Position numbers and translations under genes: made by a program
The notes under the pieces: model-generated
Database searches by the model: none
What the model was told of the DNA's origin: nothing
What the model saw: the letters and a program-made list of their open reading frames with translations, nothing else
Assembly (NCBI RefSeq): GCF_001426645.1
Contig: NZ_LMEX01000002.1
Location: forward strand, 1,154,629-1,218,628
Source: Rhodanobacter sp. Root480
GTDB lineage: Bacteria; Pseudomonadota; Gammaproteobacteria; Xanthomonadales; Rhodanobacteraceae
Direction of reading: 5' to 3'
DNA: 64,000 nt
Part shown: piece by piece, positions 1 through 14,940 of the stretch
Layout: every line of letters begins with the position of its first letter
Numbering within the stretch: position 1 is the first letter of the stretch

Positions 1-242
1 TCGATCGCGTGCTTCCAGTCCTGCCGGTACACCAGGTCGTTGAAGTCCGGAATGATGTTGTTGACCGGGCAGCCGTGGTGACAGAACGGGATGCCGCAAT
101 CCATGCAGCGCGCGCCCTGGACTTTCGCCTGCTCATCAGTCAGCTGCTGGGTGAATTCGCGCCAGTGCTTGAGCCGCTGCGTGGGTACCTCGGCGGTTTC
201 CGCCTGACGGGGGTATTCGAGAAAGCCGGTAATCTTGCCCAT
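1..242 (-). CDS. gltD: Glutamate synthase small subunit, N-terminal part (cut by window edge)
   Basis: Only the first 80 codons lie in the window. The protein begins [10 protein letters not shown] and carries the cysteine-rich segment [17 protein letters not shown], which in the GltD family binds the [4Fe-4S] clusters that pass electrons from NADPH to the large subunit. The FAD and NADPH domains would follow beyond position 1. The gene lies 18 bases downstream of gltB on the same strand, so the two are almost certainly one operon making the GOGAT enzyme of ammonia assimilation. The identity is secure from the cysteine pattern and the neighbour; completeness cannot be judged. Confidence 0.95.
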   Translation of the reverse strand, partial: MGKITGFLEYPRQAETAEVPTQRLKHWREFTQQLTDEQAKVQGARCMDCGIPFCHHGCPVNNIIPDFNDLVYRQDWKHAI

Positions 243-260
243 TGTCTATTCCTTCGCGGG

Positions 261-4961
<4,701 letters not shown>

Positions 4962-4990
4962 GTGTCGATCCCGGAAAAAGGGGAGTATCG

Positions 4991-5018
4991 ACTATAGTGC
5001 GCTGCAACAAAAAAGCAA
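4991..5018 (-). promoter_or_regulatory. Predicted sigma-70 promoter of gltBD
   Basis: Read on the minus strand, TTGCTT (5018-5013) is followed after 16 bases by TATAGT (4996-4991). It lies in a clearly AT-rich patch of otherwise GC-rich DNA, about 30 bases before the gltB start. The match and position are seen in the sequence; activity is inferred. Confidence 0.55.
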
Positions 5019-5129
5019 GAAAAATCAAATAGCCGTATATGAGGCCGAACCGGAAGCGCCGATCAGCCCGAAAAAAGGGCAAACGACCGTACGAATTTCC
5101 GACGTTGCCGGTATCTGCCCGGCGCTCGC

Positions 5130-5801
5130 TCAGCCGGCGCCGTCCGGCAGCGGCGGCGGGCTTTGCTGGTCCACCGCCAGATGGCTGGCGACCAATGCCA
5201 CCTGGGTGCGGTTGCCGACCCCCAGCTTGCGCATGATCGCGGTCATGTGCGCCTTCACGGTGGCTTCGGAGACGCCCAGCTCCCAGGCAATCTGCTTGTT
5301 GAGCAGGCCCTCGGCGATCATCGTCATCACCCGGAACTGCTGCGGAGTCAGCGTCGCCACCTGGGCGGCGACGGCGGCTTCGTCCGGTGGCAGTTCGGCC
5401 GCGGCGCCCACCAGCGTCGGCGGCAGCCAGACGTCGCCATCGAGCACGGCGCGGATCGCCGCCACGATGTCTTCGCCGGGACTGGACTTGGGGATGTAAG
5501 CCGACGCGCCGTGACCCAGCGCGCGGCGCGCCACCTGCGGCTCCTCGTGACCGGAGACCACGATGGTCGGCAGGCCCGGATACTGGCCGCGGATATGCGC
5601 CAGCGCGGAATAGCCGCGGGCACCGGGCATGTGCAGATCCAGCAGCAACAGGTCCGCGTCGGGCAGCCGTTCGATCAACGCCAGCAAGGCATGCACGCTG
5701 TCGGCCGCATGCACCTGCGCCTGCGGCACCGCCGTCAATACCGCCCGCTGCAACGCATCGCGAAACAGCGGGTGGTCATCGGCGATCAGGATGTCGGGCA
5801 T
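5130..5801 (-). CDS. LuxR/NarL-type response regulator, probable acetate-metabolism regulator
   Basis: This 223-residue protein has an N-terminal receiver domain with acidic pocket Asp8/Asp9, phospho-acceptor Asp55 in LLLDLHMPG and the conserved lysine in YIPKSS. A C-terminal LuxR-type helix-turn-helix follows (LNKQIAWELGVSEATVKAHM). The ATG at 5801 is chosen because the receiver fold starts directly there; an upstream extension would translate repeat DNA. It lies downstream of acs on the same strand, separated by a repeat element. In Pseudomonas (ErdR) and Vibrio (CrbR), regulators of this class activate acs, so that role is plausible here. No partner histidine kinase is in the window, so the specific assignment remains an inference. 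Confidence 0.85.
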   Translation of the reverse strand: MPDILIADDHPLFRDALQRAVLTAVPQAQVHAADSVHALLALIERLPDADLLLLDLHMPGARGYSALAHIRGQYPGLPTIVVSGHEEPQVARRALGHGASAYIPKSSPGEDIVAAIRAVLDGDVWLPPTLVGAAAELPPDEAAVAAQVATLTPQQFRVMTMIAEGLLNKQIAWELGVSEATVKAHMTAIMRKLGVGNRTQVALVASHLAVDQQSPPPLPDGAG

Positions 5802-5810
5802 GGGGAGAGC

Positions 5811-5908
5811 CGGGAGTAGGGAATGGGGAATAGGGAATGGATGTACGAGGTTTGCGGGGAAGTGCGCGCTTGCGCACCGATTCCCCATTCTCCATTCCCC
5901 ATTCCCGG
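5811..5908. repeat. Dispersed GGGAATRGGGAATGG-type inverted repeat, copy 1
   Basis: The left side has GGGAATGGGGAATAGGGAATGG and the right side the complementary CCATTCCCCATTCCC, so the transcript can fold into a long hairpin. Related copies occur at 12763-12899, 33722-33770 and 35613-35708, always between genes. This copy separates acs from the response regulator gene. Confidence 0.8.
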
Positions 5909-5910
5909 TA

Positions 5911-7851
<1,941 letters not shown>

Positions 7852-7977
7852 GGCTGGCCTCCTGCTGGCCGCCGCATGGGCGGCATCGATGAATGGATGG
7901 CTTGGCGGCGTCGACGCCACCTGACGATCGAGTGTAGCCCCATCGCCAACGGGCGGCAGGCGGCCGCGCGCATCGAC

Positions 7978-7998
7978 TTTGGTCGAATAGCGACCAAA
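7978..7998. promoter_or_regulatory. Palindromic operator candidate between acs and the porin gene
   Basis: TTTGGTCG and CGACCAAA form perfect 8-base arms around AATAG. The site lies about 65 bases upstream of the porin ATG and 127 bases upstream of acs, in the only spacer between these divergent genes. Symmetry is seen directly. Its recognition by the neighbouring LuxR-type regulator, or by any other protein, is a guess. Confidence 0.5.
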
Positions 7999-8062
7999 GG
8001 CGAATAGCGGCGCGCGCCGCAGCATGGCCATGCTCAACTCGACAACCACCGGGGAGAGCCGC

Positions 8063-9427
8063 ATGACCACGCGATACCCAAACCGCTACAAGGCGCTGGC
8101 GCTTGGCGTGGCCTGCGCTCTCAGCCTGCCGCTGGCGGCGCATGCGCAAAGCGATACGCGCGAACAACAGCTCGAGCAGCGTGTGGCGCAGCTGGAGCAG
8201 CAGTTGAACGAGCTGAAGAGTTTGGTGCAGGCGCAGGCCGCGCAGGCGCAAGCTCCGGCCGCGGCCCCGGCGAAGACTGTCGCCGCCGCACCCGCCGCGC
8301 ACGAAGTGGTGTTGACCACGCCCGGCAACGCGTATGCCAACACCAAGGTGAAGATCGGCGGCTTCATCAAGACCGATTTCATGTCCACCCATACGGACGG
8401 CTATCTGGGCGACCAGAACGCGGCGCGCGACTTGTACCTGCCCGGCGCCACGCCGATCGGCGGCAAGTCGGCCAGCTACAGCGACATGCACGCCAAGTTC
8501 TCGCGAATCGGCGTGGGCGTGGACAGCCTCACCGACGGCGGCGACAAGGTCGGCGCCTTCCTGGAGTGGGATTTCTTCGGCAACTCGCTGGGCAACGAGA
8601 ACGCCAGCAACGGCTACGGCCTCACCTTGCGACACGCCTACCTGTACTGGAACAACTGGCTGGCCGGCCAGACCTGGACCAACTTCATGGACCCGAACGC
8701 GCTGCCGGAGGCGGTCGACTTCATCGGCGTCACCGACGGCACCGTGTTCGTGCGCCAGGCGCAGTTGCGCTACACCAGCGGCGGTTTCGCGGTGGCGCTG
8801 GAAAACCCGCACACCACGGTCACGCCGTACCAGGGCGGCAGCGCGCAGCTTTCGCCCGACCACAACGTGATGCCCGACCTCACCGCGCGCTACACCTGGA
8901 AGGGCGACTGGGGCTTCTTTGGCGTGGCCGGCCTGCTGCGCCAGCTGCGCACCGATGGCCGCAACGACGCGGTGCCCAGCGACACCAGCACCGCCACCGC
9001 CGGCGGTGTCAGCGTGATGGGCAAGGCCGTGCTCGGCAGCAACGATGACTTGCGCTACAGCGCCACCGTGGGCAAGGGCATCGGCCGCTACGTGGGCCTG
9101 GCGAACTTCGCCGCCGACGGCATGTTGAACGCCGCCAGCGACATCGAGACCCGCCGGGTCTGGGCCGCGTATCTGGCCTGGCACCACGCGTTCGACGACC
9201 GCCTGCGGATGAATCTGATGGTGGCGCGCAACGGCATCGACAACGATGTGGCGCTCACCGGCCCGGCGGCCAACCGGCACACCGAAAGCGCGCACGTGAA
9301 CCTGCTCTATTCGCCCCTGCCCAAGGTGGATCTCGGCGCGGAATACGCCTGGGGTCGCCGCGTGCTGGAGAACAACGACTCGGGCAAACTGCAGCGGCTG
9401 CAGTTCACCGCCAAATACTCGTTCTGA
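8063..9427 (+). CDS. DcaP-like outer-membrane porin
   Basis: This 454-residue exported protein has a signal peptide ending near AAHAQS. A heptad-like coiled coil follows ([19 protein letters not shown]), then a low-complexity Ala/Pro linker and an approximately 350-residue beta-barrel ending in the C-terminal phenylalanine (AKYSF) typical of outer-membrane proteins. The N-terminal coiled coil plus barrel fits the DcaP-like trimeric family, which passes small acids. The ATG at 8063 follows GGGGAGAG with good spacing; an upstream in-frame ATG at 8024 would displace the signal peptide. An MHS-family transporter gene follows 93 bases downstream, so the pair probably moves one substrate across both membranes. 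The substrate is unknown. Confidence 0.82.
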   Translation: MTTRYPNRYKALALGVACALSLPLAAHAQSDTREQQLEQRVAQLEQQLNELKSLVQAQAAQAQAPAAAPAKTVAAAPAAHEVVLTTPGNAYANTKVKIGGFIKTDFMSTHTDGYLGDQNAARDLYLPGATPIGGKSASYSDMHAKFSRIGVGVDSLTDGGDKVGAFLEWDFFGNSLGNENASNGYGLTLRHAYLYWNNWLAGQTWTNFMDPNALPEAVDFIGVTDGTVFVRQAQLRYTSGGFAVALENPHTTVTPYQGGSAQLSPDHNVMPDLTARYTWKGDWGFFGVAGLLRQLRTDGRNDAVPSDTSTATAGGVSVMGKAVLGSNDDLRYSATVGKGIGRYVGLANFAADGMLNAASDIETRRVWAAYLAWHHAFDDRLRMNLMVARNGIDNDVALTGPAANRHTESAHVNLLYSPLPKVDLGAEYAWGRRVLENNDSGKLQRLQFTAKYSF

Positions 9428-9520
9428 CCGGCGCCGGCTCGCCGGCGCGCCACTGGCTTTGAACCGATGGCCGCCCACCCGCAAGGGAGGGCGGCGATCC
9501 ATTACCAAGGGGAGTACAGC

Positions 9521-11176
9521 ATGGCAACCACTGCGATTGACGGGCGTCCCGCGCTCGACGTCAGCCACAAGCGGGTGATCCTGGCATCCAGCCTGGGTAC
9601 CGTGTTCGAGTGGTACGACTTCTATCTATACGGCTCGTTGGCCGTGATCATCGGCCACCAGTTCTTCTCTGGCCTCAACGAGGCCAGCCAGCTGGTGTTC
9701 GCCCTGCTGGCATTCGCCGCCGGCTTTGCGGTGCGCCCGTTCGGCGCGCTGGTGTTTGGCCGCGTCGGCGACCTGGTCGGGCGCAAATACACCTTCCTGA
9801 TCACCATCGTGATCATGGGCCTGTCCACCTTCTTCGTGGGCCTGTTGCCCAGTTACGGCTCGATCGGCGTGGCCGCACCGGTGATCCTGATCCTGCTGCG
9901 CATGCTGCAGGGCCTGGCGCTGGGCGGTGAATACGGCGGCGCCGCCACCTACGTGGCCGAGCATGCGCCGCCGGGGAAACGTGGCCTGTACACCAGTTTC
10001 ATCCAGATCACCGCCACCTTCGGCCTGTTCCTGTCGCTGCTGGTAATCCTGGGCTGCAAGTGGCTGCTGGGTGACAAGTTCGACGACTGGGGCTGGCGCA
10101 TTCCGTTCCTGATCTCGTCGCTGCTGCTGATCGTGTCGGTCTACATCCGCCTGCAGCTGGCCGAGTCGCCGGTGTTCCAGCAAATGAAGAACGAAGGCAA
10201 GACGTCGAAGGCGCCGCTGACCGAATCGTTCGCCCGCTGGGGCAACCTGAAACTGGTGCTGCTGGCCCTGTTCGGCGCCACCGCCGGCCAGGCCGTGGTG
10301 TGGTACTGCGGCCAGTTCTACGCGATGTACTTCCTGGGCAGCACGCTGAAGATCGACGCCACCACCACGCAATTGCTGATTGCTGCGGCGCTGTTGATCG
10401 GCACCCCGTTTTTCGTGGTGTTCGGCTGGCTGTCCGACAAGATCGGGCGCAAGCCGGTGGTGCTGGCCGGCTGCCTGCTGGCGGCACTGACGTACTTCCC
10501 GATCTTCCAGGGCCTCACCCACTTCGGCAACCCGGCCATCGAGGCGGCCAGCGCCAGCGCCCCGATCACGGTGGTGGCCGACCCCGCCGACTGCCATCTG
10601 CAGATCAACCTCACCGGTACCTCGGTGTTCACCAGCTCGTGCGACATCGCCAAGAGCACGCTGGCCAAGCGCGGCGTGCCGTACGCCAACGAGGCGGCAG
10701 CGGCCGGCTCGGTGGCGCGGGTGACCGTGGGTGGCGCATCGCTCGACGCGTTCGATGGCTCGACCCTGCCCAAGGCGGAGTTTGCCGCCAAGTCCAAGGC
10801 GTTCGCTGCCAGCCTCGGCACCGTGCTGGATCAGGCCGGCTACCCGGCCAAGGCCGCACCGGCCAACAGCAACTATCCGATGCTGGTGGTGCTGCTGACC
10901 CTGCTGGTGCTGTACGTGACCATGGTCTACGGCCCCATCGCCGCCTGGCTGGTGGAGATGTTCCCCACCAAGATCCGCTACACCTCGATGAGCCTGCCGT
11001 ACCACATCGGCAACGGCTGGTTCGGCGGCTTCCTGCCCTCGGTGTCGTTCGGCATCGTGGCACTCACCGGCAACATCTACTCGGGCCTGTGGTACCCGGT
11101 GGTGATCGCGATGATGACCTTCGTGATCGGCCTGTTCTTCGTGCGTGAAACCAAGGACGTCGACATCACCGCCTGA
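9521..11176 (+). CDS. MFS transporter, metabolite:H+ symporter (MHS) family, with periplasmic insertion
   Basis: This 551-residue inner-membrane protein opens with the MHS hallmark GTVFEWYDFYLYG and carries the loop motifs GRVGDLVGRKY and GWLSDKIGRKP, which mark the two six-helix halves. It is about 100 residues longer than typical family members. The extra stretch, roughly residues 335-449, lies after TM9 and should face the periplasm. It contains two cysteines (ADCHLQ and SSCDIAKS) that could form a disulfide. The ATG at 9521 follows AAGGGGAG. It likely forms an operon with the preceding porin and ends at a strong hairpin terminator. The substrate is probably a carboxylate given acs nearby; this is inference. 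Confidence 0.88.
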   Translation: MATTAIDGRPALDVSHKRVILASSLGTVFEWYDFYLYGSLAVIIGHQFFSGLNEASQLVFALLAFAAGFAVRPFGALVFGRVGDLVGRKYTFLITIVIMGLSTFFVGLLPSYGSIGVAAPVILILLRMLQGLALGGEYGGAATYVAEHAPPGKRGLYTSFIQITATFGLFLSLLVILGCKWLLGDKFDDWGWRIPFLISSLLLIVSVYIRLQLAESPVFQQMKNEGKTSKAPLTESFARWGNLKLVLLALFGATAGQAVVWYCGQFYAMYFLGSTLKIDATTTQLLIAAALLIGTPFFVVFGWLSDKIGRKPVVLAGCLLAALTYFPIFQGLTHFGNPAIEAASASAPITVVADPADCHLQINLTGTSVFTSSCDIAKSTLAKRGVPYANEAAAAGSVARVTVGGASLDAFDGSTLPKAEFAAKSKAFAASLGTVLDQAGYPAKAAPANSNYPMLVVLLTLLVLYVTMVYGPIAAWLVEMFPTKIRYTSMSLPYHIGNGWFGGFLPSVSFGIVALTGNIYSGLWYPVVIAMMTFVIGLFFVRETKDVDITA

Positions 11177-11196
11177 GCGGTCTGTCGCGGCCACAA

Positions 11197-11228
11197 AAAA
11201 ACGCAGCGGCGCGAGCCGCTGCGTTTTC
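11197..11228. terminator. Bidirectional rho-independent terminator
   Basis: A hairpin with arms ACGCAGCGGC and GCCGCTGCGT around GCGA is flanked by an A-run on the left and a T-run on the right. It sits between the convergent MHS transporter and GlsB-like genes and can serve both. Confidence 0.9.
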
Positions 11229-11243
11229 TTTTGCGCCCACCGG

Positions 11244-11504
11244 TCAGGCGCGCTTGATCAATCCGATGATCACCAGCAACACGATCGCACCGATCATCGC
11301 GTACACGATGCTGGTGACGATCGGGCTGCCCAGGCTGAAACCCACGCCCAGCGCCGGCAGCAGCCAGCCGGCCAGGAACGCGCCGATGATGCCGACAACG
11401 ATATTGCCCAGCAGGCCAAAGCCGAAACCGCGCACGATCAGCCCGGCCAGCCAGCCGGCAACCGCGCCAATGACGAGAAAAATGATCAATCCAGTGGCAG
11501 TCAT
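11244..11504 (-). CDS. GlsB/YeaQ/YmgE family small membrane protein
   Basis: This 86-residue protein is made almost wholly of three hydrophobic glycine-rich helices (GLIIFLVIGAVAGWLAGLIV, GNIVVGIIGAFLAGWLL and a C-terminal helix). This is the pattern of the transglycosylase-associated (Tgly_assoc/GlsB) family, whose members are stress-induced but have no proven enzymatic activity. The ATG at 11504 is preceded on the minus strand by AAGGAG. It is transcribed alone, towards the shared terminator. Confidence 0.88.
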   Translation of the reverse strand: MTATGLIIFLVIGAVAGWLAGLIVRGFGFGLLGNIVVGIIGAFLAGWLLPALGVGFSLGSPIVTSIVYAMIGAIVLLVIIGLIKRA

Positions 11505-11666
11505 CACGAACTCCTTGATCAGACGAGGCGTTGGATAGCGCGCGATGCCCCGGAACCGCGCCCGCCAAGAGTCAGCGCCCGGGTGTATAGCCGCTGTGAG
11601 CACACCCGTCGCCGCAGCGCGTGGCCCTTCGCAAGCGCTGAGACGCCGCCACGCCACACTGCGCCG

Positions 11667-12755
11667 ATGAACGTTCCGCCCGATCGCCGCCCGCTCAAGG
11701 GCCGCGGCGCCGCCTCCAATCCCGAAGGACGCTTCGAGAACATCCGCCACCAGGCGGAGGACGACGGCTGGCCGCGCGAACTGCTGGACGAGGAGGCGCC
11801 GCGCCCGCGCACCGAGGTCACCGAGGAACGCGCCCGCAGCGTGATCAGCCGCAACGATTCGCCCGACATCGGTTTCAGCCAGGCGATCAACCCGTATCGC
11901 GGCTGCGAGCACGGCTGCATTTATTGTTTTGCGCGGCCATCGCACAGCTACCTCAACCTGTCGCCGGGCCTCGATTTCGAAACCCGGCTGCGGGCCAAGA
12001 GCAATCTTGCCGAGGTGCTGCGCGGCGAACTGGCAAAGCCGGGCTACGTGGTCAGCCCGATCAATATCGGCAGCAACACCGACCCCTACCAGCCAGTCGA
12101 AAAGCGCTGGCGACTGACCCGTGCCGCGCTGGAGCTGCTGGCCGAATGCCACCACCCCTGCACCATCGTCACCAAGAACGCGCTGGTGGAACGCGACCTG
12201 GACATCCTGGCGCCGATGGCGCGCGAGCGCTTGGTGCGGGTGCTCGTCTCGGTCAATTCACTGGACAACCGCCTGGCCGCCAAACTCGAACCACGTGCCA
12301 GCGCCCCGCACCGCCGCATCCAGGCGATCGCCGCGCTGCACGCCGCCGGTGTGCCGGTGGGTGTGTTGGTGGCGCCGATCATCCCCGCGCTGAACGATCG
12401 CGACATGGAAGCGGTGCTGGCGCAAGCCGCCGCGGCCGGCGCCAGCAGCGCCGGCTACACCACCGTGCGCCTGCCGTGGGAGCTGAAAACCCTGTTCCGC
12501 GAATGGCTGGCGCTGCACGTGCCGCAACGCGCCGCCCACGTGATGAGCCTGGTGCAACAGACGAACGGCGGCCGCGACTACGACAGCGACTTCTCCACCC
12601 GCATGCACGGCCAGGGCGTATTCGCCGACCTGCTGCGCACACGCTTCACCGTCGCCTACCGCAAACACGGCCTGACCCGCGCCCACGACCTGAAACTCGA
12701 TACCTCGCGCTTCGTGCCGCCACGCAAGGCGTCACCGCAGGGGGAGCTGTTTTGA
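11667..12755 (+). CDS. PA0069-family radical SAM protein
   Basis: This 362-residue protein has the radical SAM cluster motif CEHGCIYC near residue 78, preceded by QAINPYRG and followed by ARPSHSYLNLSPG, which is typical of the PA0069/SplB-like subgroup. The body holds the partial TIM barrel (VSPINIGSNTDPYQP, LITKNALV-like strands and PIIPALND). The in-vivo reaction of this subgroup is not established. The ATG at 11667 is used because residues before it, MNVPPDRRPLKGRGA excluded, would run into the divergent promoter region. The gene ends at a repeat element and converges on the ABC1-kinase gene. Confidence 0.88.
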   Translation: MNVPPDRRPLKGRGAASNPEGRFENIRHQAEDDGWPRELLDEEAPRPRTEVTEERARSVISRNDSPDIGFSQAINPYRGCEHGCIYCFARPSHSYLNLSPGLDFETRLRAKSNLAEVLRGELAKPGYVVSPINIGSNTDPYQPVEKRWRLTRAALELLAECHHPCTIVTKNALVERDLDILAPMARERLVRVLVSVNSLDNRLAAKLEPRASAPHRRIQAIAALHAAGVPVGVLVAPIIPALNDRDMEAVLAQAAAAGASSAGYTTVRLPWELKTLFREWLALHVPQRAAHVMSLVQQTNGGRDYDSDFSTRMHGQGVFADLLRTRFTVAYRKHGLTRAHDLKLDTSRFVPPRKASPQGELF

Positions 12756-12762
12756 AGGCCGC

Positions 12763-12899
12763 GAGTAGGGAATGGAGAACAGGGAATCGGAAGAGCGTCG
12801 CTTGGGCGAGGTTTTTGGGGAAGCCCCACCCCTTTGACGGTCTGGAGTGCCTCGAGGTTTCTTTTCCGGCTTCTACCATTCCCTATTCCCTATTCCCCG
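12763..12899. repeat. Dispersed GGGAATRGGGAATGG-type inverted repeat, copy 2
   Basis: The left arm has AGTAGGGAATGGAGAACAGG and the right arm ATTCCCTATTCCCTATTCCC, the reverse-complementary pattern. It fills the gap between the convergent radical SAM and ABC1-kinase genes and may act as a processing or termination structure. Confidence 0.8.
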
Positions 12900-12904
12900 C
12901 TCAA

Positions 12905-14590
12905 TCAATCAGGCGTGCGGTCGGCGGCCCGATCCACCTTGCGGTCGCGCCGCAGCGCGCTGAGGATCAGGCCCGCGCCCAGCACGCCGGCCACGATGAT
13001 GAACAGTGCGGACAGGATCGGCAGGCCGAACAGGGTGGCGCCGCCCTGGATGCGGGCGGTGAGCGCGGCGCCGATCACCAGCGCGGCCACGATCACGCCG
13101 GTGGCGATGCGGTTGGCGATCTTCTGCAGGCTTTCCATCATGCGGGATTCTTCCAGCCCGTCGATGCGCACGCGCAGCCGGTTTTCCGCCAGTGTGCGCA
13201 GGATGGCGCCCATGTGCTGAGGTGTGCGACGGGCCAGTTCCTGCAGGTCCAGCCATTCGCTGGCCAGGTTGGCGGGCGACAGCGAACCCAGCGCCTGCCG
13301 CCGCATCATCTGCTGCAGGTGTTGCTCGACCACGGCGCGGGTATCCAGCGCCGGGTCGAGCGCGGTGGTGACGGCTTCCAGGTTCAGCAGGGTCTTGCCC
13401 AGGATGGTCAGCTCCGGCGGCGGCCGCAGGCCACAGGCGGCGCCCACCCGGGTCAGCTCCAGGATCAGCCGACCTTCGGAGTACTGGCGACTGGCGTCGT
13501 GCAAGCCGGCATAGCCGGATACCAGCTGATCCACGCTGCGACGGTATTGGCTGTGGCGAAAATCCTGCAGCGGCGTGCCCATCGCTTCGCTGATTTCGCC
13601 CACCTGGTCGCCGTTGCCGCCGATCGCGCCCAGCATCAGCTTCAGCAGGCTGTGCCGCGTATGTGGCGGCAATCGCGCCACCATGCCCAGGTCGAACAGC
13701 GCCAACCGCTGGTCGTCCATCAGCAGCACATTGCCCGGGTGCGGGTCGGCATGCACCAGGCCATGCACGAATACCTGGTCGAGATAGGCGCGCAGCAGTT
13801 CCTGTGCCTGCTGTTTCAGCGGATGCTCGATGCGCCGCACCGGTGGCACGTGGGTGACCTTGATGCCGTGCACGCGATCCATCGTCAGCACGCGCTCGGT
13901 GGTATAGCCGTCCATCGGCTGTGGCACGTACAGGTGGCGGTAGTCGTCCAGGTTGGCGGCGAAGCGGCGCAGGTTGTCCGCCTCCAGCGCAAAGTTGACC
14001 TCGTTGGCCAGGCTGTGGCGCAGCTCCTGCACCCAGTCGGCAAAGCCGTAGCGGCGGCCCATGTCGGTGAGGCGGTCGGCGGCGCCGGCCAGCCTGGCCA
14101 GGATAGCCAGATCCTCGCGCAGCGTCTGCGCGATGTGCGGACGCTGCACTTTCACCACCACCTCGCGTCCGTCGCGCAAGGTGGCCGCGTGCACCTGCGC
14201 CATCGAACCGGCGGCCAGCGGCACATCGTCGAAGCTGCCGAACAGCACGCCGATGCGCGCGCCCAGCTCCGCCTCGATCACCGCACGCACCTCGGCCACC
14301 GGCACCGGCGCCACGTCATCCTGCATGCGCTCCAGCGCCGCCAGATAGGCGGGCGGCACCATGTCCGGCCGCGTCGACAGCGCCTGGCCGATCTTGATGA
14401 AGGTGGGGCCCAGTGCCTCCAGATCGTCCACGAAATGTTCCGGCTGGCCCGGCACCACCGGATCGGCGTCCTGCGCCAGCGCCACCTCCTGCACATCCAG
14501 ATCCAGCCCGTTGAACAGGCCCGCCTTGCGATAACGCAACAGGAAGGCGCCGATCTGGGCATACCGCGACAGGCTGGTCGATTCGCTCAC
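12905..14590 (-). CDS. ABC1/AarF/UbiB-family atypical protein kinase
   Basis: This 561-residue protein has the ABC1 family signature FIKIGQALSTRPDMVPPAYL (the KxGQ motif), the alanine-rich loop region LAAGSMAQVHAATL, the catalytic segment HADPHPGNVLL and the metal-binding motif LFDLGMVARL. The C-terminus carries two hydrophobic helices that would anchor it in the membrane. UbiB supports ubiquinone biosynthesis, but many genomes hold extra paralogues, so the gene is not named ubiB. A GTG start at 14590 is preferred: GGAG lies 6 bases ahead of it, whereas the ATG ten codons upstream (14620) has no ribosome-binding site. Confidence 0.87.
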   Translation of the reverse strand: MSESTSLSRYAQIGAFLLRYRKAGLFNGLDLDVQEVALAQDADPVVPGQPEHFVDDLEALGPTFIKIGQALSTRPDMVPPAYLAALERMQDDVAPVPVAEVRAVIEAELGARIGVLFGSFDDVPLAAGSMAQVHAATLRDGREVVVKVQRPHIAQTLREDLAILARLAGAADRLTDMGRRYGFADWVQELRHSLANEVNFALEADNLRRFAANLDDYRHLYVPQPMDGYTTERVLTMDRVHGIKVTHVPPVRRIEHPLKQQAQELLRAYLDQVFVHGLVHADPHPGNVLLMDDQRLALFDLGMVARLPPHTRHSLLKLMLGAIGGNGDQVGEISEAMGTPLQDFRHSQYRRSVDQLVSGYAGLHDASRQYSEGRLILELTRVGAACGLRPPPELTILGKTLLNLEAVTTALDPALDTRAVVEQHLQQMMRRQALGSLSPANLASEWLDLQELARRTPQHMGAILRTLAENRLRVRIDGLEESRMMESLQKIANRIATGVIVAALVIGAALTARIQGGATLFGLPILSALFIIVAGVLGAGLILSALRRDRKVDRAADRTPD

Positions 14591-14752
14591 ATGCGGCTCC
14601 GGCAGTTGGAGCGCCAGCATCGGCGGATCGGCGGCAAGGCAGCGTCAACGCGTTGCGGGCCTTCACGGCGCGCTGATCGTGCGCCCCTTCCAATGACTCC
14701 CCACGCCGCGCGACCGCAGCAACGGCGCCTCATCACCGTACGGGAGACAACG

Positions 14753-14932
14753 ATGTCCTCATTCGCGCTCTATCTGATTGGCATGGTCATCGTCATCGGC
14801 GGGCTGGCGTACGCCGCCTACCCGCTGCATGCGCCCACGCAGTGGATCGGTATCGGCGTGGTCGTGCTGCTGGGCGCGGGGATCATCGGCGCAGTGACGC
14901 ACACGCGCCGTCGCGATCCGCCGGAGTCCTGA
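14753..14932 (+). CDS. Small two-helix membrane protein of unknown function
   Basis: This 59-residue protein consists of two transmembrane helices (LYLIGMVIVIGGLAYAAY and WIGIGVVVLLGAGIIGAV) joined by a short loop, with an arginine-rich cytoplasmic tail THTRRRD. GGGAG lies 7 bases before the ATG. It is divergent from the ABC1-kinase gene and converges on an ABC permease gene. Similar tiny proteins are common in Xanthomonadales, but no function can be given. Confidence 0.72.
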   Translation: MSSFALYLIGMVIVIGGLAYAAYPLHAPTQWIGIGVVVLLGAGIIGAVTHTRRRDPPES

Positions 14933-14940
14933 GAGACCGC

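Noticed and set aside
11924..14932. A 1002-codon plus-strand frame across the radical SAM gene end and the ABC1-kinase gene
   Set aside because: It is out of frame with the radical SAM protein and antisense to the kinase; only its last 60 codons coincide with a real small membrane protein.
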